A DNA stretch of 64,000 nt from Halicephalobus mephisto (lineage: Eukaryota; Nematoda; Chromadorea; Rhabditida; Panagrolaimidae), in NCBI GenBank assembly GCA_009193035.1, contig SWDT01000055.1:53740-117739 (forward strand), in the 5' to 3' direction. Position numbers and translations under genes: made by a program. The notes beneath the pieces are model-generated. The model was given only the letters and a program-made list of their open reading frames with translations. It had not been told where the DNA came from and ran no database searches. Below, in pieces: positions 10,417-22,375 of this stretch (positions within the stretch are counted from its first letter, which is position 1; every line of letters begins with the position of its first letter).

Positions 10417-13400
10417 ATGACATCAATCGGAGTAAATATGGATTGGGAAAAGGTAAATCTGGATAATATAAGTTTCGTAATTTATTTTTTCGGAAAGAAT
10501 CAGATGACCTCGGTTAAAAAATCTTGTCTAAAGTTCTAGATTTTTTCTCTGATAATTTCCTCGCTGAAATAAGAATCTTTTGGAAACAAGTTACTTCTAC
10601 CTATTGTTTCCTGCCCTAAAAACATTTTTAAGGATGATTTCCAAAAAATTAGAATCGTTATCCAGTTCATTGCAGGAAAATCGGCACAGATTAGTATGGC
10701 CTACTCAAGTCGGAGGATTCTTGGTCTCGATTGGATTTCTCACAGGCTTAGGTTCGTTTGTTTAATCAGTATTGCAATTACGAAATTCCTTCAGCCAACA
10801 TGGCTTTTTTTCCATCAGCAATTTGTGCCCAGGGTCATGCAGGAAACTTCATTGCTGTTTATATCATCTGTGTTATTGTCATTGGATTTCCTCTCACTTA
10901 TCTTCATCTTTGTCTTGGGCAGTATTCTGGATGTAACCCGACTATTGTTTTTGGGAAACTCTGTCCGGCCTTCAAAGGTATAGGTTGGTCCTGGCTGTTA
11001 TTGATGATTCCGATGATGATCATATCCAATATGAACACCGCTTGGTCGATTTACTACATGTATGTGAGCGGAAGTTCAATAGTTACAAACACAAGACTTC
11101 CTTGGGGGTTTAACAATCACATAAAAGTCTTGGGACAGGAATTACCAAGTCAATTGAACGAGTTTTTGAAAATCAATAATCACACGAATACTTCTGACTT
11201 CAATGCCATGGCTGTCACGAGACCTTACCCTGTTCAACCAACAACAGCGGGATATTTTCAGTAAGTTGTAATTCAATGATCGTCGAGGAAAAACAATTTC
11301 AGTCATCTTTACCATACTTCCGCTCCGACAATGGTCCTAAGTGTTGACGAAGATAACATTCTTCGAGTTGTGGACAAGAAAATAGTCTTTGGAGACATTG
11401 AGCCGAGGATGATAGTAGCTTTAGGGTTATCTTGGTTAATCGTCTGTATGTGCACAATGCATAATTCCGTCAACACCATGAACCGGATTGTTTACGTCAC
11501 GGCGACTCTACCACTACTGATTTTGGCGATTCTTTTTGCCCGAGTCATTTATCTTCCAGGAGCTTGGGATGGAATCAGATTATTGTCTCCAAATTTCAGC
11601 AGAATTACTGAAAAAGCTGTTTGGCAAAGCGCTATCAAACTGGTGTTCTTTGATATGCAAATAGGGGTTGGAGTCCTCATCTCAATTTCGAAACACAACA
11701 GATTCCACACCAATGTCTTCAGAGATGCCGTCTTGATGGTCACAATGTTGGTTTTTAATTCTTTAAACCTTTCGTAGTTTATTAATTAGAGTTCAGTGAG
11801 GATTTCTTGAATTTTCGAAAATTCAGTTAAAGGTTTGATATCTTTGAGGATCTCATGAAGATTTCTGAAGCTTTTTAGAATATTATAGAAGTTTCTAGAA
11901 CATTATAAGATTTGATAAAAATCCCTAAAATCTTCCAGAATTTAATACACAATTCCAAAATCTTTGAATAATTCAAAAAAGTTTCTGAATTTTTATAAGA
12001 TTTTGAGTTTTTGAAACTTCCCAGAATTCGAGTAAGAAATTCTAAAATCTCCGAATATTTCGAAAAGCTTTCGAACCTTTTTTCAATCCAGTAAGAATTT
12101 TTAGAACTTCCTAGAATCCAGTGGAAGATTCTGAAGTTTCCTAAAATCTCATGAAAACTTAATTTTCGAATCTAGTGAAAACTTCAACTTTTGGAGATTC
12201 CTAAAAAGACATATCGAAACAATTTTGTAAAAATGTCTGTATGTAATTTTACAGTAATATTATTTCAGAGACATGATAGTTAGTCTCCTCGCTGCAGTCG
12301 TTGCTTTTGGATTCCTCGGTTTCCTGGCTTTCCAACTTCATACCAGCGATATTCGGGCCATGTGTAGAGGTCAAATTGCTCCTCATCTCCTCTGGGACCA
12401 GATTCTGAAGAGCATGACTTATTTACAGCCCCACGAAGCTCCAGTTTTCAGCTTCATGTATCAGCTGATGCTTGCCATGGGGGCTGTAGAATGCACATTC
12501 ACCTTGTGTGAATCGTTTTCTTCTGCTCTGGATCGTCGGATTCCGTTTTTGAAAGACAAACCATTTTTCTTGAGGGGAGCAGTCGCGATTGTTCTTTTTA
12601 TTTTGACAATCCCATGTTGTTACCAAGTTTGAATATCTTTGATTTCTTAATTTTATTTTTAATTTCAGAGCGGTGTCTACATTTACAATCTCCTTGTTCA
12701 CTACAGTATGCACTGGAATCTCAAAGTCGTTGCCTTGTGTCAATTCGCTGTTGTTACTCTAATTTACGGTGTGAATAATCTCTTCAAGGATATCCAGCTC
12801 ATGTTGAGATTACCTGTGTCGGAATTACAGTCGAAACCTATGAGGATTCTAGGTCCAACGGGGGCTTACATAAAACACGCCTGGACTTGGATTTGTCCTC
12901 TCGTCATCGCGGTATATTTTTTAGCTTAAAATTAAAAAATCAAAACTACTTTTTATAAAATATAAAAAAAAGTAATTTTTTTTATTAAATATAAAACAAA
13001 GTAATCTTTTTATTAAATATAAAATAAAATAATCTTTTTTATAAAATATAAAACAAAATAATCTTTTTTATAAAATATAAAACAAAATAATTTTTTTTAT
13101 TAAATATAAAATTATTAAAATTTTGAAAATTACTTTTTTATTAAATATAAAATTATTAAAATTTTGAAAATTACTTTTTTATTTTAAAATAATTATAATG
13201 GTTTCAGATAGCGATTGTTTTTGATCTTTTCGTGCCGGAAACCAATAAACATCAAAAAAAAGTCGGAGATTCCCATTTCTGGCATGGTTTGTCCATTGCT
13301 TCTATCTTACCATTACCGTTGTTCGCCATTTATTACATTTATAAAAAAGACAAATCGGCATTCCAAGCAACAGCGTGGAGAGAACTCCAGATGCCCTATG

Positions 13401-14719
13401 ACGATTCCACCATCTGCAATACTGTATTAGTTCAGGAAGTTGAACTAAATGAGTTAAAAGTAGAAAAAAGAAAAGATTGCACAGTTTCTCCTAATTGCCA
13501 AAACACAAAATCCGGAGTAACTGTCGAATTTGCCATCAGCAAGTAAGTTTAGTATTTTATAAAATAAAAACAGAATTTTATAAACAATTCTAGAATCCGA
13601 TCGAAAATTCTGAAATTTTCAAGAATTTTTTGAATATTCCAGAATTTTATAGAAAGTTTTTAAATTTTTAAAAATTAATTGAAAATTAAAATTTCTTAAA
13701 ATTTTTTAAAATTAATTGAAAATTAAAATTTATAAAAATTGATTAAAACTTTTAATTTTTTGATTTTTTAAATTAATTTAAAATTTTTTGAATTTTCTAT
13801 AATTAAATAAAAATTTTGAAAATTTTTAAAACTTTTTAGAATTTTACAAAAATTTAAAAATATTCAAAACTAAGAATTCTGAAAATTAATTTTGAGGAAA
13901 TTTTACAAGAATATCTATTTTTAATTTTTATGACAAAATGGAAAAGTTAAATGCCACTCACTTTTTTCTTCAAAGGTTAAAATTTGGCTATATTCATATT
14001 TTATCAAAATTTAATTTTTTAAATTTTTTTAATAATTTTTTGCAATTTAATCGAAACAAAATTAGAATATTAAATTCAAAATTCTAAAACTTAAGAAATT
14101 TCAGAAATTCCACAAAAAAATTAATTTTTTAAAATAGAAAAATTTTTTTTAAATTCAAATTTATCATTAGTCACATTTTGCCAAAATTCAGTTTTTTTTA
14201 TTTTTTAAATTTAATCGAAACAAAATTAGAATATTAAATTTAAATTTCTGAAATTTTAAAATTTTAGAATTTTAGAATTTTAAAAATCCCTCTAAATTCG
14301 TTTCAAGATAATTTCTCGACGATTTCCATTTGTAACTTTTATACAGTATCATGTGTCATAATTTTTCATTTTTCAGTGGACTATACTTCGACATAAATAA
14401 AACTGGCTTCGAGAAAAGGATATCTACCCATGATCCGTATTTGCAACTCAAGAGCTCCTCTGCAGAAGGCTGTCCGAATGACACGACTCCAATGCTCGGA
14501 GACGACGATTCTGGAGACGAATCCCATTCCTTCTCAGATTCGAGTTCTTCCGTTTTTCAGCTTCATTCGAGTTCTGATTCTAATTTGTTTTCAAATTTCG
14601 ACACATTAACAGGACAGCCGGCTTTCTTCAATTCTGCCCCGGTTCCTTCCCTGAATTCCCTGCCCGAATCCGCGCCTCATCAGAACACTTCTGAACCCCC
14701 TCCTGACTACACTGAATGA
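10417..14719 (+). CDS. SLC6-family (neurotransmitter:sodium symporter-like) transporter
   Basis: Eight exons (10417-10452, 10676-10751, 10795-11260, 11303-11773, 12269-12626, 12669-12911, 13208-13542, 14377-14719) splice in frame to about 775 aa. TM1 reads VGGFLVSIGFLTGLANMAFFPSA-like sequence (split here by a 44-nt intron); further landmarks are FPLTYLHLCLGQYSG, FKGIGWSW, SISKHNRFHTN, and the GVYIYNLL/VHYS region of TM8. A long Ser/Asp/Pro-rich cytoplasmic tail ends PPPDYTE. The usual NxWRFPYLCYxNGGGAF signature is strongly altered, so substrate and ion coupling are uncertain. The exon 4/5 junction (TC then GTAGTT) is the least certain; it was chosen because only that phase keeps both flanks open, and it makes the TM7 region a little long. 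An AATAAA signal lies near 14832. Confidence 0.8.
12937..13180. repeat. Tandem repeat in transporter intron 6
   Basis: Seven or eight imperfect units of about 31-45 bp built on TTTTTTATAAAATATAAAA followed by CAAAATAATC variants. Entirely intronic. Confidence 0.6.
13955..14245. repeat. Intron repeat, family shared with 21300-21660
   Basis: Two copies of an approximately 150-170 bp unit with landmarks TTTAATCGAAACAAAATTAG, AATTCCACAAAAAAATTAAT and ATCATTAGTCACATTTTGCC. The same landmarks in the same order occur in an intron of the Kazal gene 7 kb away. Confidence 0.7.
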
Positions 14720-16908
14720 AAACCACAGAGTGAAGGACTTCTGGAATACGGTTATGATTTACGGTCTCATTTTTTACATTTATTTTAGCCAAAATTGAAA
14801 AGCTCCGTTAGTGACATATTTCCAAGCCTCAATAAAATGTATTTATTTTCAATCTTGTGTTCCAAAAAGAATGAGTTTCACTGTCGGGATTACGCAAATA
14901 TTCCCCAAAGTCCAATCTGGAGCAGAAGGGAGACTGTTGCCGTCTTGTTTGGAAGCTTTATGAAGAGCTAAGAAACAACACAACGATGATTTATCGAAAG
15001 AGCTGGCAACAAAGGAAAATTCATTGTCGCAAGACTGTCGCTCCAAATATAATGTAATTTGAATTTTATTGGCGGTTTCGGGGTTGATACAAGTACGCGA
15101 TAAAACAAGTCAATGGAAACCCTTGAAGACTTGTTTACAGTAGGAAATCACAATTCAGTTTATTCATCGCTAGTCATGTTTCGATTTTTTTAAATGATAA
15201 AATCATATTACAAAAATTAAAAACGGATATTTTACGAAACGGTCCCAGGAAGAATTTCTAGAATATTTTAGCTTTTCAAAACTCAGGATTTAAGATATTC
15301 GTTTTAAGTTTATATTAGGTTCTGCAAGGCTTTAAAATCTTCTATGAGACTTTTAAAGTTTTCTAAGATTTCAGAAATTCTTTAAAAAATTCAGAAGTTT
15401 TTATAAAATTTTTAGTTTTTATAGTTTCAAAAATTTAAAAATCAAAAATTTTTAAAGTTTTCTAAGAATTCAGAAATTCTTTAAAAAACTCAGAAGCTTT
15501 TATAAAATTTTTAGTTTTCTTAAAACTTTAGAAGTTTCTATAAAAATTCAGAATATTTGGAAACTTTCGACTAAAGTCTGAAGTTTTCACTGAATTCAAA
15601 AACATTCCTGAAATTATTACGAAACTTTCGAAAATTTTGGAACTTCCAATTGATTCTGGAAAAATCCAAAATTTTCTAATATTATTTTATTTTTAAAATT
15701 ACAAATATATGTTGTTGAATAATTTTAACATGAATTTTTATGATTTTTTTAAAATTTCGAATTTTAATATTGACTTTAAGTTTTTATTAAATTTTGGGAG
15801 ATTTAGGTTTTTTAGACAAAAACGATTAATTTAATATTTAGCAATGTGGGACAATGTGTCCCTGCAACCAGTGTCATGATGGCAGCTGGTGCAGGACAAG
15901 AATATCTAATTTGCATGATCTTGACAGCTATCCAAGGTTTGCCGCTTGCTTTTCCAATCTGTGACAGCTTAATTACTACTTTTTCTACTTTGAATGAATA
16001 TATTTACTGATATCTTGTTCTTATGGTTTTATCGACACTAAAAATAATAATCGGCTTTGATTCTTTACTTCCGTCGGCACTCCTTGTTTTCGGAGAACTT
16101 CCTGTGGTTGATATTAGGTGTTAGGTACATTTTATTGGAATCTTTGCCGACTCCACGCTCATAAATCAAATCTGATCTGCAGAAACGTTTTGACAGGCGG
16201 GGAACTAAGGACAATGTGTTGCCCGACAAGACCTACATGAAGATGAGGTCGGCCCTTATCTCGCAGCCTTTGATGCGGTAATATAACTTTGGCAATTGTA
16301 ATCGTAGAACATGCCTACCCGAAAAGACCAATTTGCATTTTTGATGTTCCTCGGATTAAAAGACATGACTAGGATAAATTACGTCTCATTCCATTGTTTC
16401 GAAAAATTACAACTTTTATCCTGTTCAATAAAGGTCAAAAGTCTCTTGTAAAATCCGATTTCCCGGCTAGTAATTTATCCAAAAATTAATCTAACTAAGA
16501 AATAATGTCTTCCAGAAGACGAAGGTTAGAAACGCCTTCTGGAACCCTCTCAATTCATTTTAATCCGCTTTCGGCTTTCTGGAATCCGTTTTGCCGCAAA
16601 AATAAAAGTCAATTATGGTCCTACTCGCAGAAAATGAGATATTACTGCAAAATTGGTTGGACAAGATGCTCATCAATTAATGTCTGCTAAACACGCTCAT
16701 ATTGCTTTGAAGAAGAAGTTAAAAAATTACAATAACGGCCAAACTCTTTATGGGCGGAGTTTTCTCATAACATCGTTGATTCGTCGAGCTCGAAGGCGGA
16801 GAACAGAGTCTTCGTTCATCCCTAACTGCAGTCATTTCTCCTGATCTACTGTAAACGAACGGACTGAATTAATTTTTTTGTTGTTAGTGATAATTTTCTG
16901 AATTATCG
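14720..16908. other. Large intergenic region upstream of the homeobox gene
   Basis: The transporter 3' UTR is followed by phased A/T DNA (about 15240-15830), then a markedly less AT-rich stretch (about 15839-16480) with no convincing coding frame. Short frames at 16505-16844 show no domain. The 15839-16480 block is the best place for cis-regulatory elements of the downstream developmental gene, but I cannot name a site. Confidence 0.4.
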
Positions 16909-18227
16909 ATGATGCAGTCTTTCGCGATTGAATCTCTAATCAGATCCGAAACTTCTCGACTTTTATCCATGGCCAAAGCTGTCACCTCGACCAACCCCAA
17001 GGATGAACCCGTCAAGGACTCTTCGGAAGATGTTAATGAAAGTCAATGTTCGTCCTCCAACGAATCAAACATGTTTACGGATTGCACATTCATGAATGTC
17101 AGTCTCAACAACGGATCAAATCCAGCTGTCACCAGCACTGCAGATTACGGCAATTTGAAATTAACTTATCCAGAAGATCTCAAAGATGAGCCCGACCAGA
17201 GAGATCACGTCCTGAAACTCAATCATCACAATCAACATGTTTCTCGAGTTTCTCCCATCGGTAAGTAAATTTTTAAAATCAAGTCATACTGTAAAATTTC
17301 AAATTGAATTCATTCTTCACAATTGAGTGCTTTTATCGTTCTGTAGGTTTGTTATTTATTCTTGAGCCGTTTTTAATGTACTGAATGTAATTCTGTCAAG
17401 GAACAAAAATTGTCCCAAAGCAGGTGAAATCCCATGAAAAACGGTTCAATGTTTTTACAACTGAAAAACGCTCAATTAAAGTCGTAAACAGGCAATGAAG
17501 CCTTTCGTGTGGAGGATCTGCATGCAATTTGAATTTATCAAGAGTCGTTTAATCAAATTACGTAAATTACGGTATTAATTAATAAAGTTGGAAAATTACA
17601 GATAATCAAGCTCGAAGATACAGAACTGCATTTTCTAGAGAACAATTGAACGTTTTAGAAAACGAATTTGCTCGTGAAAATTACGTTTCCAAGATCCGTC
17701 GAAGCGAACTTGCTTCGGAACTCAACTTGCCGGAGGGCACGATAAAGGTCTGTTATCGTTGTGATTACTGTAGGTCTCGAGAGATTGCCTTAAACTCTAA
17801 GTTTTCGAATAATCCAGCATTGAAGCGTATTATATCTGTTTTTGTTTCGGGAAAGTCAGATGTCAAAACTTCTGACAACTTACTGTATATTTGTCTCCAG
17901 AAATTGAAAAAAGATAATTTTAGGTTTGGTTTCAAAACAGACGAATGAAGGATAAACGTCAAAGACCGACATTTGTGCCGATGTCGTTGGAGCAGATGAC
18001 GGCTTATATGGTGAGCTACGAGGCCTGGAGACAAGCCCCCTTCAGAATCTATTCTCAAAAGTATGTTTTTTTTAAAATTATTAAATAAAATTTTTATTTT
18101 TAGTAATTTATGTTCACCTTTATTATCCAGCAATTTCGCCGCAGCAAATCTGTTTCCGATCCAATCGATGCTTTATTCCAACAATTCCCAATCTCAATCA
18201 AAATCACCTTCTGATGAAGAAAAATAA
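16909..18227 (+). CDS. vab-7: Even-skipped-type homeodomain protein
   Basis: Exons 16909-17260, 17602-17747, 17924-18060 and 18131-18227 give 243 aa. The homeodomain (res ~119-178) reads [52 protein letters not shown], which is diagnostic for the Eve class. An intron splits it between TIK and VWF, a position typical of this family. At the N terminus FAIESLI (res 5-11) fits the eh1 Groucho-binding consensus. The rest of exon 1 is Ser/Asn/Asp-rich with Lys-Asp-Glu-Pro repeats. After the homeodomain come [11 protein letters not shown] and a short Ser/Gln tail. In Caenorhabditis the orthologue VAB-7 patterns posterior muscle and motor neurons as a nuclear repressor. The first of two adjacent ATGs was taken as the start. 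Confidence 0.9.
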
Positions 18228-19131
18228 TTAGTTTTTTGTATTTTATTATTTTTAATTTCATGCAAAAAGCAATTTTGGTGCTTAATTTCAATGTAAATGT
18301 CATGAATAATTTTACATTTTTTTGCCAAATGACAGTAATTAAAAAAAATGTTTATTTTTGAAACTGATTCTGATCCGAAACTGGCCTGATCGGTCCGAAC
18401 AACCTTCTCACTTTTGTCGACAAGGTTTCTGAATTTCTTTTCTCTTTTCTTGGTCGGATTGTCAACGGCGGTCTTCTCTATAACGTGAAGACCCGAAAAA
18501 ACCATGTTCAAACGCGTTATCTTCCGAATCCATCAGTTCCTTTCTGGTTATCCAATCATGACGCAAGTCCATTGATATCCCTTGTTAGAAAGTTCATATC
18601 TCTTTAATTCATTTTTAAAAATTTTATTTTTTATAATTTTTACTTTCAAAAAAATTCATTAAAAATATTTAAAGAACTTCCTCAAATTCTATTTTTTATA
18701 ATTTTTATTTTTAAAAAAATTCATTAAAAATATTTAAAAAACTTTTTCAAAAAAATTCTATTTTTTATAATTTTTATTTTTAAAAAAATTCATTAAAAAT
18801 ATTTAAAAAATTTTTTCAAAAAAATTTTATTTTTTTAAATTTTTATTTTTAAAAAAAATCATTAAAAATATTTAAAAAACTTCCTCAAATTTTATTTTTT
18901 ATTTTTTTTAAAATTCACCGACCCCACCCTAAAAATTGAAATTTTCTAAGTGACCGATTGATGGAATTTTTGACACTGAATTTTTCTAACGTCTAAAATG
19001 ACGTTAATTTGTATCTAAAATTATAAATTTTAAGGTCATCCGAATTTCTGGCAAAAGAAAAATCTTCTTCGAAGGCGAATTAGACGCCTGTCGTCTACGA
19101 CTGACATAGTTTGGATTAATCTACTTTAAAA
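18228..19131. other. Intergenic region with tandem repeat; possible small minus-strand frame
   Basis: About 18607-18900 holds four copies of a ~78-bp unit (ATTTTTTATAATTTTTATTT then AAAAATTCATTAAAAATATT). On the minus strand, 18535-18350 has coding-like composition in two successive frames (an ATG at 18535 opens 23 codons; the neighbouring frame from 18511 runs 105 codons), but no clean splice solution joins them. I therefore leave it unassigned. Confidence 0.35.
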
Positions 19132-22100
19132 ATGATTTTTTATATTTTCAAGATTTTAATTTTGATTCAACTGATATCAGGTAAATCAATTTTTTCTTCA
19201 ACTTCAATCGATTCATTAAAGGAACAAAACCGGATTGAACGTTTTTCTCGAATTTTGAAAATTCATAATTTTTCAATTTTCTTTGAAAAGTTTTATTTTC
19301 AATTACGTGTAACCTATGAATGAATCATTGAATTAAACAAATAAAAGTCAAATGAAGCCATTCCAGATAAGGAAATTCACATTTCAGCTCAAACCTCTTT
19401 GAAAAATCCGGTTTGCGAACATTGTAAGTCAAACGAAGGGGATGTTGGCCAGATTGAGTTCAGAATCAGAAGACAGGACGAACATCAAGATGAACTTAGA
19501 AAAGACAAATATGTCTCGAAAGTAAGAACTGCATCAAGAATCAGTTTCAATCCTTTTCCGATTGAAACTGAAAATCCGAAAATATGGCGTTACGGTACTT
19601 TGGAGGTCTCCAATGCCCCTGCGAATTCTGAATTTCCTCCAGAAGTAGATCCTTATAATTTCGGATCAATTGATTCTCCACCGGATCCTCAGAGAACGAT
19701 AGAACAAACTACAGTAAAAGTAATTTCTCAAGTTTACTTTCGATTAATGAACTTTTCAGCCATGGAGGTCCTCGACTACCCGCGTGAGTGCAGAATTGAG
19801 CTTTTTGACCTCTCCTTCCCCTGAGACTTCCACTCAAAATCCTTCAGAATCCTCAATTATTCCAACAGCAAGTTTTTAATACTTTTATTTTTAATTTTTT
19901 CGATGTTTTCAGACAGCTAAATCTTCGTTATCCAATCCTTGTCTTTCGTGTGAAACAGAAATAGATCAAGTACCAATTTGTGACAATTTCAATCAGACAC
20001 ACAAAAGTATCTGCAGTTTTGCAAGATGGAATTGTGAAAGAAGGATGAGCGGATTGGAAGAAAGAGTGCTCGTCCACATCGGAATCTGTCACGAAAATTC
20101 CCCGTTATTCACATTAGAAGTCAATTTAATTTAAAATAATTAAATATTACAGTATATTTTTAGAAAGAAATCTGTCCGACAAACTGTCCAAAACATTACA
20201 AAAAAGTATGTGATACTTCAGGAACCACCCATCTATCACTTTGTTTTTTCCAAATGTACAATTGTCAACAAAGAAAATTAGGAAACGGAAATGTCCCATG
20301 GCTTCTGTATCTGAAGAAATGCAGCAGTCCACCTCCTACTGTACCTGAAACGACTACGACTCTACCTCAAGAAGAAACCACCGTCTTTGATTGTCCGGAT
20401 TACGATTGTCCAGAGGAACAAAATCCGATCTGCGACAGTCAAGGCAACATTCACGAAAACGAATGTCGATTTGCTCATGCCAGATGTCTTGCTGCCAAAA
20501 ACGGAATAGGTCTTCAGATAATGGCCGATGATTTCTGCAATACAGTAAACTGTGAAAGTATAAAACTTTCCAATTGTTCCGATAATGATTCTATGCCCAT
20601 CTGTGGAACCGATTTCGTAACTTATGCAAATCTCTGTCATTTCCAGAAGACCCAATGCCAGGACAAGACCTTAGATATCCTTTTCAACGATGAATGTAAA
20701 AGATGCCTGAATGTTCCTTGTCCTATCATCGATCCGGAAGACCCCAGTTTCGAAGATTCGCTTTTCATCTGCGACAGAAATGACGAAACAAAAAGCAAAT
20801 GTGAATTCGAAATGCTCCGTTGTATTTACGAAATCAGATTCGGATACAACATCACGGAATCCTATGTGAGGAAATAGTTGCATATACCATTACAGTATGT
20901 CTTTAGGAAGGACGATGCGAGAAGTTCGAACACGACGTCCTGGCCCAAGTTGACTGTTCCGCGGATCCAGAGAACAAAGATTGTTTAAAAATTCCCTGTA
21001 AGGACAAAATAGGTCCTATCTGTGGAACTGATGGAATTACATATCGTTTTGACGAAAAAGATTGTACATATCCAATCGGACCAGGCGTCGAAGTCGCCTA
21101 CGCTGGAGAATGTTGTGTAGATAAATGTTCGTCATTGGATTTCAGTCCTGTCTGCGATGACAACAACGTCACATATCTGGTGAGATTTTATTTTATTTTT
21201 TAAATTAGAATTTTGTAAAATTTCTAAGGTCTTAAAAAAAGTATTAAAATTTTCAAAAATCCTGTTAGAATTTTAGAATTCAGTAGAAAATTAAAATTAA
21301 AATCTCGAAAATCAAATTCTAAAACTTAAGAAATTTAGTAATTCCACAAAAAAATTAATTTTTTAAAATAGAAAAATTTTTTTCTTTAAAAATTCAAATT
21401 TATCATTAGTCATATTTTGCCAAAATTCAATTTTTTTTTATTTTTAAATTTAATCGAAACAAAATTAGAATATTAAATTCCAAATTCTGAAACTTAAAAA
21501 ATTTCAAAAATTTCAGTAATTCCACAAAAAAATTAATTTTTTAAAATAGAAAATTTTCTTTAAAAATTCAAGTTTATCATTAGTCACATTTTGCCAAAAT
21601 TCAGTTTTTTTTTATTTTAAAATTTTTAAATTTAATCGAAACAAAATTAGAATCTCAAATTCCAAATTCTGGAGTTTTCTAAAGATTCTGAAATTCATAT
21701 TTAAAGAATTTCTCAGAAATTTCCATTTATAACTTTTATAATATATAATGTTTCATTATAGAATCTATGTGAATTCGGTAAACAACGCTGTTTGGCCATG
21801 AAGATGGAGCATAAATCCGGAATGACTATATCCAATTATTCTCCGTGTGAAAATTTGGACTGTGAGCTGAGTTGTCCAAGTACATATGACCCTGTTTGTT
21901 CCAATACAGGGGAAACTTTCGGGAACGAGTGTCTGTTGGTGAGAGCGATGTGCATATTGAATAGTGCCGGAGGCAGTTCCTTGTCATTGGACTACAAAGG
22001 TTGATTTTGCATATATGCAAAAAATAATTTTAAAAATAAAAATTAATTTCAGGTGAGTGCTGTAGGAAAACGAAATGTGGGTTGGACTTCGAGCCTGTTT

Positions 22101-22246
22101 GTGATTCAGAAGGCAAAAGTCACATCAATGAATGTGTATTTTTGCAAGAAGCATGTCTGATCGAGAAAAAACACGGATTAGAGTTGACAATCGAATACCC
22201 TGGGGCATGTCCGAAAAAACCAAGTCCGAACTCATTCCAAAATTAA
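19132..22246 (+). CDS. Secreted protein with about nine Kazal-like domains
   Basis: Eight exons (19132-19180, 19388-19719, 19760-19867, 19913-20119, 20164-20865, 20907-21179, 21762-21999, 22053-22246) give 700 aa. Exon 1 is a clean signal peptide (MIFYIFKILILIQLISG). A ~130-aa Ser/Thr/Pro-rich, charged linker follows, then serial Kazal-type modules recognisable by VCD/ICGTDGITY/NECxF patterns, for example PICGTDGITYRFDEKDC and DPVCSNTGETFGNEC. I count nine, some lacking the canonical Tyr-x-Asn. The intron after exon 3 uses a GC donor (ACA then GCAAGT); a GT reading one step away would hit a stop. Likely role: extracellular serine-protease inhibition or matrix binding (agrin/follistatin-like modules). 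No catalytic or anchor domain is seen. Confidence 0.8.
21300..21660. repeat. Two-copy intron repeat shared with the transporter intron
   Basis: Two tandem copies of a unit of about 160-170 bp with the same ordered landmarks as the repeat at 13955-14245 (TCCACAAAAAAATTAATTTT, TTATCATTAGTCA, TTTAATCGAAACAAAATTAG). It lies wholly within intron 6 of the multi-Kazal gene. Confidence 0.7.
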
Positions 22247-22283
22247 ATCCTCTTCAGCCGGAACAACCGTCGTTCCACAGCAC

Positions 22284-22375
22284 CTTCTAGAATCCTCCAG
22301 AATCCTCCAGAATCTTCTAGAATCTTCTAGAATCTTCTAAAATCCTCCAGAATCTTCCAGAATCTTCCAGAATCC
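22284..22375. repeat. Array of 10-bp heat-shock-element-type units
   Basis: Nine consecutive 10-mers of form nTTCnnGAAn (CTTCTAGAAT, CTTCCAGAAT, with CCTCCAGAAT variants) lie about 40 bp 3' of the Kazal stop codon. The alternating TTC/GAA pentamers are in the spacing HSF trimers recognise. It may be functional or simply the consensus of this genome's abundant TTCTAGAA repeats. Confidence 0.65.

Noticed and set aside
10680..10810. Apparent frameshift in SLC6 TM1
   Set aside because: A 44-nt GT-AG intron (10752-10794) restores the frame and the expected TM1 spacing.
20362..20883. Minus-strand frames opposite the Kazal exons
   Set aside because: Shadows of a large coding exon with conserved cysteine spacing on the plus strand.
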